In this document: positions 1 to 11,519 of the stretch, one piece after another
How the letters are laid out: each line of letters opens with the position of its first letter
Position numbering within the stretch: position 1 is the first letter of the stretch
Assembly: GCA_033239125.1 (NCBI GenBank)
Contig: BSWB01000006.1
Coordinates: 34,216,001 to 34,280,000, forward strand
Reading direction: 5' to 3'
DNA: 64,000 bases
From: Fagopyrum homotropicum
Lineage: Eukaryota; Streptophyta; Magnoliopsida; Caryophyllales; Polygonaceae
Translations under genes and position numbers: made by a program
The notes under the pieces: model-generated
The model's input: the letters and a program-made list of their open reading frames with translations, nothing else
Told to the model about the DNA's origin: nothing
Databases searched by the model: none

Positions 1-107
1 ACGGTCCCTGTAAAGGGATTACAATTGGGAGGTAATTAAAAGTCATCGGAAATACAAGACGCTTACCATCTATCGTGGAGTGTTAGGACGACTTTTGACG
101 CCAGGCG
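1..107 (+). mobile_element. Fragment of family B retrotransposon interior
   Basis: These bases match 23346-23452, inside the family B element, essentially base for base. The match stops exactly where the E1 LTR begins at 108. It is therefore the left flank of E1 and shows that another family B copy lies, at least in part, to the left of the window. No coding content is claimed. Confidence 0.9.
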
Positions 108-576
108 TGTAATAGCTAGAATTTCCGAATTCTAATTAATGTTGATTAACTTAATCGTTCATAGTAATTGACATATAACTCGCGAAGATTTCGCTAGTGA
201 TGAGTATGAGTCCCACCGTTATGTTCCTCGCGTAATTTTGGACGTTTGGGGAAATTTTTACTTTTTCCCCCGGGTAATTATTGTTACCCTCCGGTGTTAT
301 TTGGAGCATTTGGGAGCTCCAATAAATAAAGTTGCAGTTGAGGGAAATGATCGGGACATCGGATATGTCTTAGATGTGAAATAATATAAAAAGACGAAAC
401 GGACAAAAGAGCCGCTATTCCGATTCTTAGCGGTTAAGAAATACGGCTTAGGGATGCCCATTTTACGAGATAGTTATGGAATATTTATCCCCATAATATT
501 CCGGATTTTATATTCCAATTTGATAAAGTTTGGAGACCATAAAATATAACCGCGTTTCAATTAAATATTTGAACAA

Positions 577-623
<47 letters not shown>

Positions 624-657
624 AATAAGTTGCAGATGTAGCGGCAGCTTTAGTTTC

Positions 658-693
<36 letters not shown>

Positions 694-2316
694 CATTTGT
701 GAAAGCTGCACGTGGAACTTATCTCTTCAATTCTATACATAAATAAAAAAGATATCTAAGATATTTATATATTTATATATTATACCTTTACTAAGTGAAA
801 GGCAGTTCCGATACCTTCATTCTCACCATTTGCAATACATTGCAATTTACAGAGAGCCGATAGAACGAGCCTTCGAACCACCTTCCATCTCTCATAAATC
901 ATTCGTCTTCGATCCAATTTCAAATCCGTTTGTACCATCGAGTTCCTTATCTTATCCTCTAAATCGTGGTACAAATCTATTTTCCGTTTGTTAACTTTTT
1001 GGTAAAGCTTCTGTTTACCGCTATCGGAACGCCGACGGACCACCACAAGTCATCAAATGTAAGGTTTCATACCGTGCTCTTACTCCCCGTATTGCCAGGA
1101 GTCCGTATCTTCTTCCGGATCGTATATCGGGTTAGTAACGAATAAGTTATGAATTTATTCGTTTTCAGTATTGCGGGTTAGTATAAATTGACCTTGAGTT
1201 GGTTAAAATGGATAATTGGAATTTCCATTATACTCGTTACATTATTCTGGTAATTATGGGATTTTAGTTGGTGATGATATCATGAGTTGGATTTATGCCC
1301 TGATGTGGCTTTTAGGTTTAGCATGTTATTCGAGGTTATAGGATGTATATGATCCCTATGGATCCCTTTGGGTCTAGGTGTGACCCTTTGCTTGATAAGG
1401 GATGTGACATCTCTTTATGCCTTGTCTATAGGCTGTGTTGTTCCTCCAGTGTTGAGGTGATCCAGTTGTGGTTGAGCTTTATACGAGGTTGAGGTAAGTC
1501 CGTAGGACTTACTTAGCTACCATCCTTATATTGGGTGTTTGTATGAGTGGTGTGTGCCTTATATGTTTGCTATGATAGCATGTGATGTCGTATTTACCGA
1601 CCTATGTTTTATTGATTGCCCCACTGCGTGGCTGTGATAACCTTTCCCTTTCATTCCGCCGTGGAGTCTGGGAGGTTCTCTGATGTCAGGCCAGACCGGT
1701 TTATAGGAAGGGCGCAATCCACTCCCATAGGGTACACGGATTGTGTGACCGATACTAGTACGGCTGGCTAGCAGGCTCAGAGGCGAGGATGTATCGGTCC
1801 TCGTGTCACCTAGTTTCATATATACTATATCTATACGATTTGAGTGAATGACCATTATATTGAGATGAATAAATGGGTAAATGAGTGAAAGCATGTTGAT
1901 ATGTTTATCTTTCCCTATGTGTGATTGTGCTTATGCATTACCTCATATATGTATGGTTAGCTAACGGTTTCATACCGTGTTGTAGATGTTTACAGGTTAG
2001 GCGCTACTGAGTGATCTGGAAGGGTGACAGGCCGAGGACTCTCGTACATTAGGTGGTTGGTTTGGGGTTGTTGTGTTTCCCCTCCCGCGTGAGGATGATC
2101 TTTTGTACCTCCTATGTGAGGATGTCGTTTTATATACTCGGCTATGTTGTTGTTTACTTTGGGTCGTACAGTTTATACTGTTTTATGTATTTGTTTTATA
2201 TCTGTCAGTGCCATGTTGTAAGGTCCAGTGAACTTGTTGTCAGGCTAGGGTCAGGATCCATTGTGAGATCCTAGCCCAATGTGACATCCCGAGTCCCGCG
2301 GATTCGGGGTGTTACA
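108..2316 (+). repeat. 5' LTR of E1
   Basis: Starts TGTAATAGCT and ends GGTGTTACA; repeated at 7346-9590. It contains two (TA)n tracts near 580-618 and 661-690 that differ in length from the right LTR, a GTAAGTCC/GGACTTAC inverted repeat at 1494-1512, and the palindrome GTTAGCTAAC near 1958. Several of these landmarks recur in the otherwise divergent family B LTR. The short reading frames here (for example minus strand 780-1046) have no recognisable product. Confidence 0.93.
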
Positions 2317-2320
2317 GAGT

Positions 2321-2332
2321 TGGTATCAGAGC
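2321..2332 (+). other. Primer binding site, tRNA-Met type (E1)
   Basis: TGGTATCAGAGC lies four bases after the end of the 5' LTR. This is the usual plant initiator tRNA-Met primer site for minus-strand DNA synthesis. Confidence 0.9.
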
Positions 2333-2711
2333 CCAGGTTGACAACAATGGCACTTGCTACCTGCAATGAGGTTTGATAGGTAAAATAAACAGAGCCCACA
2401 TGGGATCTGACGTTTTCAAAGGTTTTGGTTTTAAGTGTGGTTTTGGGATAGAATGTACGAGAAGTCGTCACCTCTGCCATGGATCTCTGCAGCGTAGATA
2501 TGTATATATATCTGTGTGTACTATGGATTATGTGGATGTATTATATACATATCGATACCTATGGCATATATATAGCCTTATAAGATTAGGTGCGTATATC
2601 CTACAGATGACTCAGACTAGAGTAGTATCTGTAGTGGGATGAGGTAGGGGTACACCCCCTCTTCCTCCAGTGGTGATAAGTTAGGGACCAGTTTCCGTTG
2701 TTGTTTTGCTT

Positions 2712-3337
2712 ATGGCAAAGAACGAGTTTGAAGAGGCTGATCGTGTCTCCATGAGTAGATCAGAGTTTCAAGAATATATGTAACAAGTATATGAAGCGGT
2801 GATAGCGGGTAGATCCACACCGGATTTACCAACAATTGTGAGATCAACTGAAGCTTATGGATCCGGAAAGAAGCAATGGACTGAATCCGTTACTGGAAAA
2901 GCAAAGATGATGAATGGGGAACCAAATCCAATATTAGGACAATCTAGTGATCATTTGGCCATGAAGATGACTAGCAAGGAACTACAGTGTTTTAATTGCG
3001 TGGAAATTGGGACACTAGCGAGCTGTGTGCCCAAAGGCGCCCATCATATGCTTTACGTGTGGTAAAGCAGGGCATAGAGCGAAGTTTTGTCGACAGGGCA
3101 AGGCATTGCCTTTACAGGTTCCCTTCAAGAGTGAGATCATTCCAGGTGGACGACGAAGGTCGAGTTACCCTTCAGTTGTACAGGTTGCAAGGATGGGATG
3201 ATTATGTTTCAGTTGTGGCTATCCAAATCATTAGCGTTCTGTGTGCCCTTTGGCACTGATAGCTTGTTTCACTTGTGGTGAGCTAGGCCATCTGGCTCTT
3301 TCTGTCAGCACGGTGGTGTTTCTTCCCAGCAAGACCT
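2712..3337 (+). pseudogene. E1 gag remnant with zinc knuckles
   Basis: The frame opens with an ATG at 2712 and meets a TAA at 2781; in E2 the same place is still open. Downstream the protein resembles the C-terminal part of a gag with CCHC zinc knuckles. The first knuckle begins CFNCVE near 2991 but the frame then slips by one base, so the following knuckles (CFTCGKAGH type) are in another frame. E2 carries the same slip. Gag would coat the RNA and build the particle; this copy cannot do so as it stands. Confidence 0.8.
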
Positions 3338-6300
3338 TCCTCTTTCCGGTGCAGAAAGAGTGGCAGTGGAGGCTATAGTAATGACCTCAGTGATACCTGA
3401 GGAGCATAGATTTGACATTGAGTGATGATATGTGGAAGAGCTACGAGTTTTAGCTGTTATAGGTACCATTCTCGTTAATGGTTTACCTGGTGGAGTTTTG
3501 CTTGTTGTGAGTGCTATGCACGTCATGTCTTTCGATGCATGCGTTAATGGTTGAATTTTGGTATATAGTAGAAGGTGGATTTTCCTTTATAGGATTACCT
3601 TTTTGGGTATGAGATACCCGTGAGATGCGTGTTTGTTCCCTTATTTCAGGGACTCGTGTATGGTTGCAGACTTCTTTGTCATGTCGTAGGTGCATGAGGA
3701 AGTCATTATGTGTATGGTTTGGATGAATAGATATCATGTGGTGTTAGCTTTTAATAGTAAGACTATTATAGTCTTTACTGAGTTGAGTTAAATAGAGGTC
3801 TTCTGAGGTTAAGACCTTTGAAGAGACGGGTTTGTCATCAGGACTGTACGAGCAGCGAGCTGATAGCACAGGATTGTGACGCCTTCTAGTGTTATACCAT
3901 GAAGGAGCGAGATAGTCCAACATTGGAAGGTATTCCAGCTGTTTATAAGTTTATAGACATGTTACTGAACCGTCTAGTTGCCACCTCAGCGGAGTGTGGA
4001 CATTGTTATCGAGTTGAAGTATGATACAAGATTGAATGGGAAAGCCACACTATACAGTGCTTGTTGAGATATTGTACTGATAACTTGAAAAGTTGACTGA
4101 AACGGGCTTCTTTTACCCTAGTGGGTTCCATGTTCCGTATTGACGACCTGATGAGTTAGCTTCAAGAAGCAATTGTGTTTTCAGGATTCCTTTGTGCTCA
4201 AGATATCCCTAGTCTTGGATGAGAGAGCAACATGTGTATGAGATAGCATCTCATACCCGTTATGAACACTACGAGTTTGTAGTGATGTCATTTGGGTGAC
4301 GAATGTTTTAGTAGTTTTTATGGAGTTGATGAACATTATCTTCACCGACTTCCTTGATTAGTTGGTGGTGGAATTCATTGATGACATGTCGGTATACTCT
4401 CATAGTAGAGAATAATAGACCGATCGTCTGAGGACCGTTCTGCAGATTTTGAGAGATAGAGGGTTGTATTCTACGCTCTCTAAGTGTAAGTTGAGATACC
4501 AGTGGTAGCCTTTTTAGGCCATGTTGTCTCCGCCAGTGGGATCATGGTTGACCTAGCGAGAATTAAGTATGTTGTAACATGGGAGATACTGATGAACATT
4601 AAGGAATACGTAGTTTTCTCGGCTCAGCCAATTTCTACCAATGCTTTGAGGAAGGATTTTATATGATTACGTATTCATTTGCGAGTCTTTTGAGAAGACC
4701 ACCATAACTACGTGATGAAAGCAGTGTGTCTATGTTCTGAAAAGTTGAGGAGGCACTTGACCTCTGCTTCCATTTTGTTGTAGTTAGAAAATTTTTGGAT
4801 CCCGTGATTTACGGTGATACATCCCAGCTAAGTCTGAGATGTGTATTACTACAGAGGAGTAGGGTTATTGATATGTGTTTACAACTGAGAACGTATGATG
4901 AGAACTACCCGACTCATGATTTAGAGTTAGTAGTGGTAGTTCAAGCCTTTAAGTTTTGAAGACTATACCGGTGTGATCTTCATGTCAGATTTCTATAGAT
5001 TATAGAAATCTGAAGTATATTTTATGCAACAGGGGTTGAATAACTGCCAGTATTAAGAGCTTAAGTTGATCAAGACTTTGACTTGAAGATTCCATATCAT
5101 TCAGAGAAATTGAATGTTGTCGCCGATAACTTGAATGAAAAGACGCTCCAAGAGAAGATGATTGTGAGACTGATAGTTCAGCCTCAGCTTTAGAGAGATC
5201 TAGCTTGGCTAGAGTTGGACAATCAGTTCCTTGATAAGGATACCCATTTATACCTCAGAGGTTCTACCTGGTCTGTTGGATGAGGTCCAACAGAAGCAGG
5301 AGACCTGCCGGGCCTTGACAAGGTTTAGAGAAAGGATGTCTCGTACTGAGGCACCATAGTTCTCCATAGGAGTAGATGGACTGATGAAGAGTCATGACCG
5401 CTTTTGTGTTCCTGCTGATGCAGATGGAGACAGAATATTACGGTATACCCACTGTATGCTTATTCAGTACATTCAGGTATGAGTAAGATGTACCACGAGA
5501 TGAGACGATTATATTGTATGAAGCCGATATAACCAGATTTGTGATATAGTGTGTGACATGTCAGCAGGTCCAGAAAGAGTATTTCCAATCTAGAGATAAG
5601 CCCCCACCCACTACCAGTGCAATAGTAGAATTTGGGAGGACATCTTTATGAACTTTGTTATGGGATTGTGACCCTGTAGAAGATTATTGTTGTTTGGATT
5701 GTTGGTAACAGATTAATGAAACTGGCACATTTCATTTCTATTAGAAAGACGTGGCTAGTGAATGAATTGGTTGAGGAGTACACTAGACAGATAGTGAGAC
5801 TCCATGGTATACCGAGAATGATCATTTCTGATCGAGATGGATGTTTTTAATTTGAGATTTTGGGCAGCAGATTCAGACTGCTTTGGGGACGAGTCTGTAC
5901 CTCATGACTACACTTCACCCCCTGACAGATGGTCAGTTAGAGAGGATCATCTAGATCTTAAAGATCTATTATAAGTTGTAAGTCGAATGGGAAACGTGGA
6001 TTGTTATATTACCTTCCATTAATGAGTTTATTATATAATAATGAAGGACGTGCATCTTTCTGGGATTGCCCTATGAGGCAATATATAGACATAGATGTTG
6101 TATATCCTTATGCTAGAAGTGATCTAGCAATAGTAGTGGAATAACACCTGACCAGATTCAGGATTTTATAGCTCAAGTAACGTTGATTGAAGGAAAAATG
6201 CTGGCTGTACAGAGTCGCCAGATATTATATGTAGACAAGAGGCGTTAACCTCTAAAGTTCAAGCGAGAGTTCATGTCCGGCTGAAAGTATCTCAGTTGTG

Positions 6301-6720
6301 AGACGTTAGACGTGTTAATATGGAAAGCGAAGTGAGTTTCCAATATGATGGTTTATTTGAGATTGACCAGTACGGAGAAGGCAGCATGATGTTTAGCTTT
6401 GCCTCTGAGATTATAGGATATCCACCCAGTGTTTCTTATGTCTCAAATGAGGAAGTATATACCAGACTCGAGACACCTTGTCAGTTACGATGATTTGGTG
6501 GTTGAGTTCAACCACACTTTTGTTGAGCATTTGATTACATTCTTGGAATGAGATATGAAACGCTTGCATTCGAAAGACATTCCCATATTGAGGATATTAT
6601 GGTCGAGATGAAGACCTGAAGAGGCTATGTGAGAGACTAAGGATAGTGTCCTGAGGAACTATCCAGAGTGTATGTTGGGACAGACCCATTTGTGGGAGCA
6701 CGAGTATATCTTAGTGCTAT
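3338..6720 (+). pseudogene. E1 pol remnant (PR-RT-RNaseH-IN-chromodomain-like)
   Basis: A protease segment is visible near 3462-3530 (GTILVNGLP followed by LLVVSA), where the usual catalytic DSGA box reads VVSA, so the active aspartate is gone. RT is visible by MSFG near 4287 and the FIDDMSVYS catalytic box at about 4374-4400. RNase H shows NYPTHDLEL near 4905. Integrase shows a zinc-finger CVTCQQVQ near 5550. A chromodomain-like tail (EEAM, stop, ET) lies near 6618, where a TGA at 6630-6632 replaces the expected Trp codon. Many stops and indels, including a one-base deletion in the MSFG region that E2 lacks. Non-functional. Confidence 0.8.
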
Positions 6721-6839
6721 CTTGATGAATGTTGTGCTTATGTGCTTATATGCTTATATGCCTTGATGTGTTATCCCATGCTAGTTGTGATGTGATTTAT
6801 GATCTTAGTAGATCTTGATGTGCTAGCGTGATGTATGCT

Positions 6840-7255
6840 ATAGCTGGAGATGATTACTTCCTCCCCGCTATCCGAGTATGATCATATTTATAGCTAGAGA
6901 TGGTTCTTTCTTCCATGCTATTTGAGTGGGATTAGGATTCAGCTGGAGATGGTTCTTTCCTCCATGCTACCTTGATGGACATAGTTCAGTGGAGATGTGA
7001 TTCCTCTATGCGATGTATATGTTTATGGGTTGGCTAGAGACGTATTTCCTCTATGCATGTGATATGTTTTGGCTAGAGATGTGCTTCCTCTATGCCTTGT
7101 GATGTGGTATGGCGAGAGACGTGATTCCTCTACGCCTTTGGGTAGCGTTATGGCCCTGTTTCCTGGAGTGATGATTCCTCCATGTTTATACTTGAGGTTA
7201 TAGATTGTTATAGGTTGTGATCTTTTGAACGGAGATGTGATACCTCCGATAGAAA
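6840..7255 (+). repeat. Degenerate hairpin-type tandem repeats before the E1 PPT
   Basis: About nine spaced copies of a motif like AGAGACGTGATTCCTCT, each able to pair AGAG with CTCT, near 6843, 6893, 6941, 6980, 7034, 7072, 7111, 7163 and 7230. Spacing is about 40-65 bases. E2 has the same series at about 41365-41770. It lies after pol and before the purine tract, in the position of a 3' untranslated region. Confidence 0.75.
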
Positions 7256-7310
7256 GAGTGAGAGTTATACCTCGGCGTATGGGTCCGAGAGGATTTGGGA
7301 ATGGTTCATG

Positions 7311-7340
7311 TTTCGGGACGAAACTTTTTTTTAAGGGGTG
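7311..7340 (+). other. Pre-PPT hairpin and polypurine tract (E1)
   Basis: The inverted repeat TTTCGGGACGAAA (7311-7323) is followed by AAGGGGTG (7333-7340), five bases before the right LTR. The tract would prime plus-strand DNA synthesis. The same hairpin-plus-tract arrangement occurs in E2 and twice in family B. Confidence 0.75.
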
Positions 7341-7345
7341 TGTGA

Positions 7346-7814
7346 TGTAATAGCTAGAATTTCCGAATTCTAATTAATGTTGATTAACTTAATCGTTCAT
7401 AGTAATTGACATATAACTCGCGAAGATTTCGCTAGTGATGAGTATGAGTCCCACCGTTATGTTCCTCGCGTAATTTTGGACGTTTGGGGAAATTTTTACT
7501 TTTTCCCCCGGGTAATTATTGTTACCCTCCTGTGTTATTTGGAGCATTTGGGAGCTCCAATAAATAAAGTTGCAGTTGAGGGAAATGATCGGGACATCGG
7601 ATATGTCTTAGATGTGAAATAATATAAAAAGACGAAACGGACAAAAGAGCCGCTATTCCGATTCTTAGCGGTTAAGAAATACGGCTTAGGGATGCCCATT
7701 TTACGAGATAGTTATGGAATATTTATCCCCATAATATTCCGGATTTTATATTCCAATTTGATAAAGTTTGGAGACCATAAAATATAACCGCGTTTCAATT
7801 AAATATTTGAACAA

Positions 7815-7881
<67 letters not shown>

Positions 7882-7916
7882 AATAAGTTGCAGATGTAGC
7901 GGCAGCTTTAGTTTCA

Positions 7917-7967
<51 letters not shown>

Positions 7968-9590
7968 CATTTGTGAAAGCTGCACGTGGAACTTATCTCT
8001 TCAATTCTATACATAAATAAAAAAGATATCTAAGATATTTATATATTTATATATTATACCTTTACTAAGTGAAAGGCAGTTCCGATACCTTCATTCTCAC
8101 CATTTGCAATACATTGCAATTTACAGAGAGCCGATAGAACGAGCCTTCGAACCACCTTCCATCTCTCATAAATCATTCGTCTTCGATCCAATTTCAAATC
8201 CGTTTGTACCATCGAGTTCCTTATCTTATCCTCTAAATCGTGGTACAAATCTATTTTCCGTTTGTTAACTTTTTGGTAAAGCTTCCGTTTACCGCTATCG
8301 GAACGCCGACGGACCACCACAAGTCATCAAATGTAAGGTTTCATACCGTGCTCTTACTCCCCGTATTGCCAGGAGTCCGTATCTTCTTCCGGATCGTATA
8401 TCGGGTTAGTAACGAATAAGTTATGAATTTATTCGTTTTCAGTATTGCGGGTTAGTATAAATTGACCTTGAGTTGGTTAAAATGGATAATTGGAATTTCC
8501 ATTATGCTCGTTACATTATTCTGGTAATTATGGGATTTTAGTTGGTGATGATATCATGAGTTGGATTTATGCCCTGATGTGGCTTTTAGGTTTAGCATGT
8601 TATTCGAGGTTATAGGATGTATATGATCCCTATGGATCCCTTTGGGTCTAGGTGTGACCCTTTGCTTGATAAGAGATGTGACATCTCTTTATGCCTTGTC
8701 TATAGGCTGTGTTGTTCCTCCAGTGTTGAGGTGATCCAGTTGTGGTTGAGCTTTATACGAGGTTGAGGTAAGTCCGTAGGACTTACTTAGCTACCATCCT
8801 TATATTGGGTGTTTGTATGAGTGGTGTGTGCCTTATATGTTTGCTATGATAGCATGTGATGTCGTATTTACCGACCTATGTTTTATTGATTGCCCCACTG
8901 CGTGGCTGTGATAACCTTTCCCTTTCATTCCGCCGTGGAGTCTGGGAGGTTCTCTGATGTCAGGCCAGACCGGTTTACAGGAAGGGCGCAATCCACTCCC
9001 ATAGGGTACACGGATTGTGTGACCGATACTAGTACGGCTGGCTAGCAGGCTCAGAGGCGAGGATGTATCGGTCCTCGTGTCACCTAGTTTCATATATACT
9101 ATATCTATACGATTTGAGTGAATGACCATTATATTGAGATGAATAAATGGGTAAATGAGTGAAAGCATGTTGATATGTTTATCTTTCCCTATGTGTGATT
9201 GTGCTTATGCATTACCTCATATATGTATGGTTAGCTAACGGTTTCATACCGTGTTGTAGATGTTTACAAGTTAGGCGCTACTGAGTGATCTGGAAGGGTG
9301 ACAGGCCGAGGACTCTCGTACATTAGGTGGTTGGTTTGGGGTTGTTGTGTTTCCCCTCCCGCGTGAGGATGATCTTTTGTACCTCCTATGTGAGGATGTC
9401 GTTTTATATACTCGGCTATGTTGTTGTTTACTTTGGGTCGTACAGTTTATACTGTTTTATGTATTTGTTTTATATCTGTCAGTGCCATGTTGTAAGGTCC
9501 AGTGAACTTGTTGTCAGGCTAGGGTCAGGATCCATTGTGAGATCCTAGCCCAATGTGACATCCCGAGTCCCGCGGATTCGGGGTGTTACA
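7346..9590 (+). repeat. 3' LTR of E1
   Basis: Direct repeat of 108-2316, with a longer (TA)n at 7819-7876 and 7921-7963 and a handful of substitutions. The splice-donor-like hairpin GTAAGTCC/GGACTTAC is at 8768-8786. It ends TGTTACA at 9590, and the next base begins solo-LTR sequence matching 37281. Confidence 0.93.
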
Positions 9591-10024
9591 CCAGGTCAGA
9601 ACACATCGATCACAAGCAAGGAAGGAGGAGGAGGCCCGTCTGTTCTGGGCTGCGCATCTTGGGCTGGAGCGACAGAAGCTGCTGCGGATTTCTGGGCTAG
9701 CGGGATGTCTTCAGCAAGCAAATAGACAAGGGAGTTGAGTTATCAAAAGTTGTCTGGGCCTTATCACAAGGTTGTCATGACCTTGCCACAAGGCTATCGG
9801 GCTTCGCCATGGCCTCGTCCCAGCTTTGTCATGGTCTCATCAAAAGACATCGATATAAAAACAACTAGGGTTTGTTATGTATATCATCATTTTACGTGAG
9901 TTTTAGTTTACATAAAACGATAAGATTTACGGTGATAGAACATTAGGTATCATGTACACGGATCATCGGGTCGAAAATTCGGTTTGACTCGGAAGTAAAC
10001 GGAATTAAAATTCTGGATATTACA
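9591..10024 (-). mobile_element. Partial solo LTR (right-hand part), paralogue of 37281-37714
   Basis: Nearly identical to 37281-37714, the right part of the solo LTR at 36521-37714. It ends GGATATTACA at 10024 and is followed by the AAA-ATPase fragment, just as in the other copy. Its left part is missing because E1 sits there. The first five bases, CCAGG, are probably one arm of the target duplication of the original E1-family insertion. Confidence 0.85.
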
Positions 10025-10122
10025 GTCATCGTGATCCTCTATATCGGTGTTGGAAAATATGAAGACAAAATTCATGGCATCGTGGGATGGGTTTACTACA
10101 CACCTTAAGTTTCTCTTTTTTG
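10025..10122 (+). pseudogene. Msp1/ATAD1-like AAA ATPase exon fragment
   Basis: The plus strand reads NMKTKFMASWDGFTTH, which resembles the NMKTEFMALWDGFTTD segment of the Msp1/ATAD1 group of AAA ATPases (membrane protein extraction from mitochondria and peroxisomes). The paralogous segment is 37715-37812. Downstream it is cut by Athila sequence at about 10123. It is a fragment of a hairpin-array unit, not a gene. Confidence 0.6.
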
Positions 10123-10830
10123 ACACTTCTCCCAAGTCAAAACGAGATTAGTGTCTTCACAACGTTGTAGCACTAGAGAAAGGTTAGATAAGCAATTATC
10201 AAAAGAGGAAACCATATACCGAAAAGTTATCCATGAATACATCCATGATTTTCTCTATGTACTCCGAAAAGATAGCCATCATACAGCGCTGCAAGGTAGC
10301 GGGTGCATTACATAATCCAAATGGCATCCTCCTATAAGTGAACGTCCCCCATGGACAAGTTAAAGTGGTCTTCTCTTGATCATCCGGATAGATAGGAGTC
10401 TGAAAAAGCCACTATAACCATCTAAATAGCAAAGATGAGAATGCTGGGCTAACTGTTCGAGCATTTGGTCGATGAAGGGAGGTGGAAAATGGTCCTTCCG
10501 AGTGGCCACATTCAACTTCCTGTAATCGACGCACATCCTCCAGCCCGTAACGGTCCTAGTTGGAATCAACTCGTTGTTCTTATTCGTCACAACGGTCATC
10601 CCTCCTTTCTTCGGAACTACATGCACTGGGCTCACCCACTTGCTATCCGAGATAGAAAATATGATACCTGCATCCAACAACTTAAGAATCTCCTTCTTCA
10701 CAACCTCTTTCATGATCGGATTTAACCGTCTTTGAGGTTCCCATAAATTCTTATGATCATCTTCCATTAGTATTTTATGCATGCAGAAAGAAGGCTTAAT
10801 ACCAATAAGATCATCAATAGTATATCCCAA
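10123..10830 (-). pseudogene. Athila RT fragment, frameshifted
   Basis: The minus-strand frame from 10830 carries the N-terminal half of a Ty3/gypsy RT: ICMHKIL-like start, RLNPIMKEVVKKEIL, KWVSPVHVVPKKGG and CVDYRKLN. It runs until a one-base loss in an A-run near 10403 that the right paralogue (37889-38521) does not have. The catalytic region after the slip can still be traced out of frame, ending at about 10123 with WEKCQ. RNase H and integrase are missing. Confidence 0.85.
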
Positions 10831-10922
10831 AGCCTTTGATGTTTCCTCGGGACATGCATTAGTTTAGACAATTCAGTTTCGGAAAGGGAAGCACTTACGA
10901 TAATGGGATATGTAGAATCTGG

Positions 10923-11489
10923 TCAAAGGAAAACATGCCTCAAGTGACTTGGAAGCGGTTTAAGCTCCACAACTGAGGGTGCTTTCTGAGGGGGATCCGG
11001 GCTTCCTCCTTCCAGTGAAGTAGACTTAGATCGAAGAACTAGACTTTCAGAAGTCTCAGTTGACATCATCTCGCTTGCGACATCGGTCGAGGTCCAAGGT
11101 GGGTGACCAAGATGTTCTTCAGATAAGAACACCTCGCTTGGTCCAGAAAGTGCCTCGGTCGAGGTACTGTAACTGGAACCTAAACTTGATTTTCTCCTCT
11201 CCTGGATTAGTTTCTCAATGTTAGCTCCTGGATCTGCTTCCAGTGCCTTTAAGCTCCGTATATCTGCTTCACAAGAAACATCTATACATTCCTCCATTAA
11301 ACTAAAACTAATAACTCTTTCAAGAGGGTCATTAATAAGGATAGATCTCACCAATTCTCTTGATTCTTCTTCATCATATATGTTGAAGATATCATCCTCC
11401 AACGGCTCTTCTTTCATTGCAGCAAGCAATGCAAATTCCACTTGATCTCCACCAATGTTGAATTTCAACTTGGCGTTCTTGCAATCCAC
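10923..11489 (-). pseudogene. Athila protease-RT linker
   Basis: An open 188-residue stretch between protease and RT, acidic and Ser/Thr/Pro-rich, ending in LPSHLRHVFL, which leads into RT in this family. It has no catalytic motif. It contains two copies of the CCTCGGTCGAGG-type quasi-palindrome (around 11085 and 11155). In the right paralogue the same region is split by E2 at 38956/48655. Confidence 0.7.
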
Positions 11490-11519
11490 ATTGCAACCTG
11501 AAGTTGCTAGAAATGGTCT

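Larger units (their letters stand above)
108..9590 (+). mobile_element. E1: Ty3/gypsy chromovirus-like LTR retrotransposon, decayed coding
   Basis: A complete-looking LTR element of 9.48 kb with two long direct terminal repeats (TG...CA), a tRNA-Met-type primer site after the left LTR, gag and pol remnants in order, a purine-rich tract and the right LTR. Pol order (protease, RT, RNase H, integrase, chromodomain-like tail) fits the Tekay/Del type of chromovirus; that lineage name is my inference. The coding part is full of stops and frameshifts, yet the two LTRs differ by only about seven substitutions by eye plus TA-repeat length. The flanks do not form a target-site duplication: AGGCG on the left, CCAGG on the right. 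A sister copy, E2, lies at 38957-48654 on the other strand. Confidence 0.9.

Noticed and set aside
780..1046. 88-residue basic frame in the E1 LTR (minus strand), repeated at 8054-8320
   Set aside because: Present only because the LTR is repeated; no known motif, no start context, and E2's LTR has a different, broken version.
1559..1894. 111-residue frame in the E1 LTR, repeated at 8833-9168 and partly in E2
   Set aside because: LTR sequence, antisense to the element, no domain. Kept out of the gene list.
7799..8014. Tyr/Ile-repeat protein frame
   Set aside because: Translation of (TA)n microsatellite.
10465..10725. Plus-strand frame inside the Athila RT (also 38156-38416)
   Set aside because: Shadow frame opposite the clear minus-strand RT.
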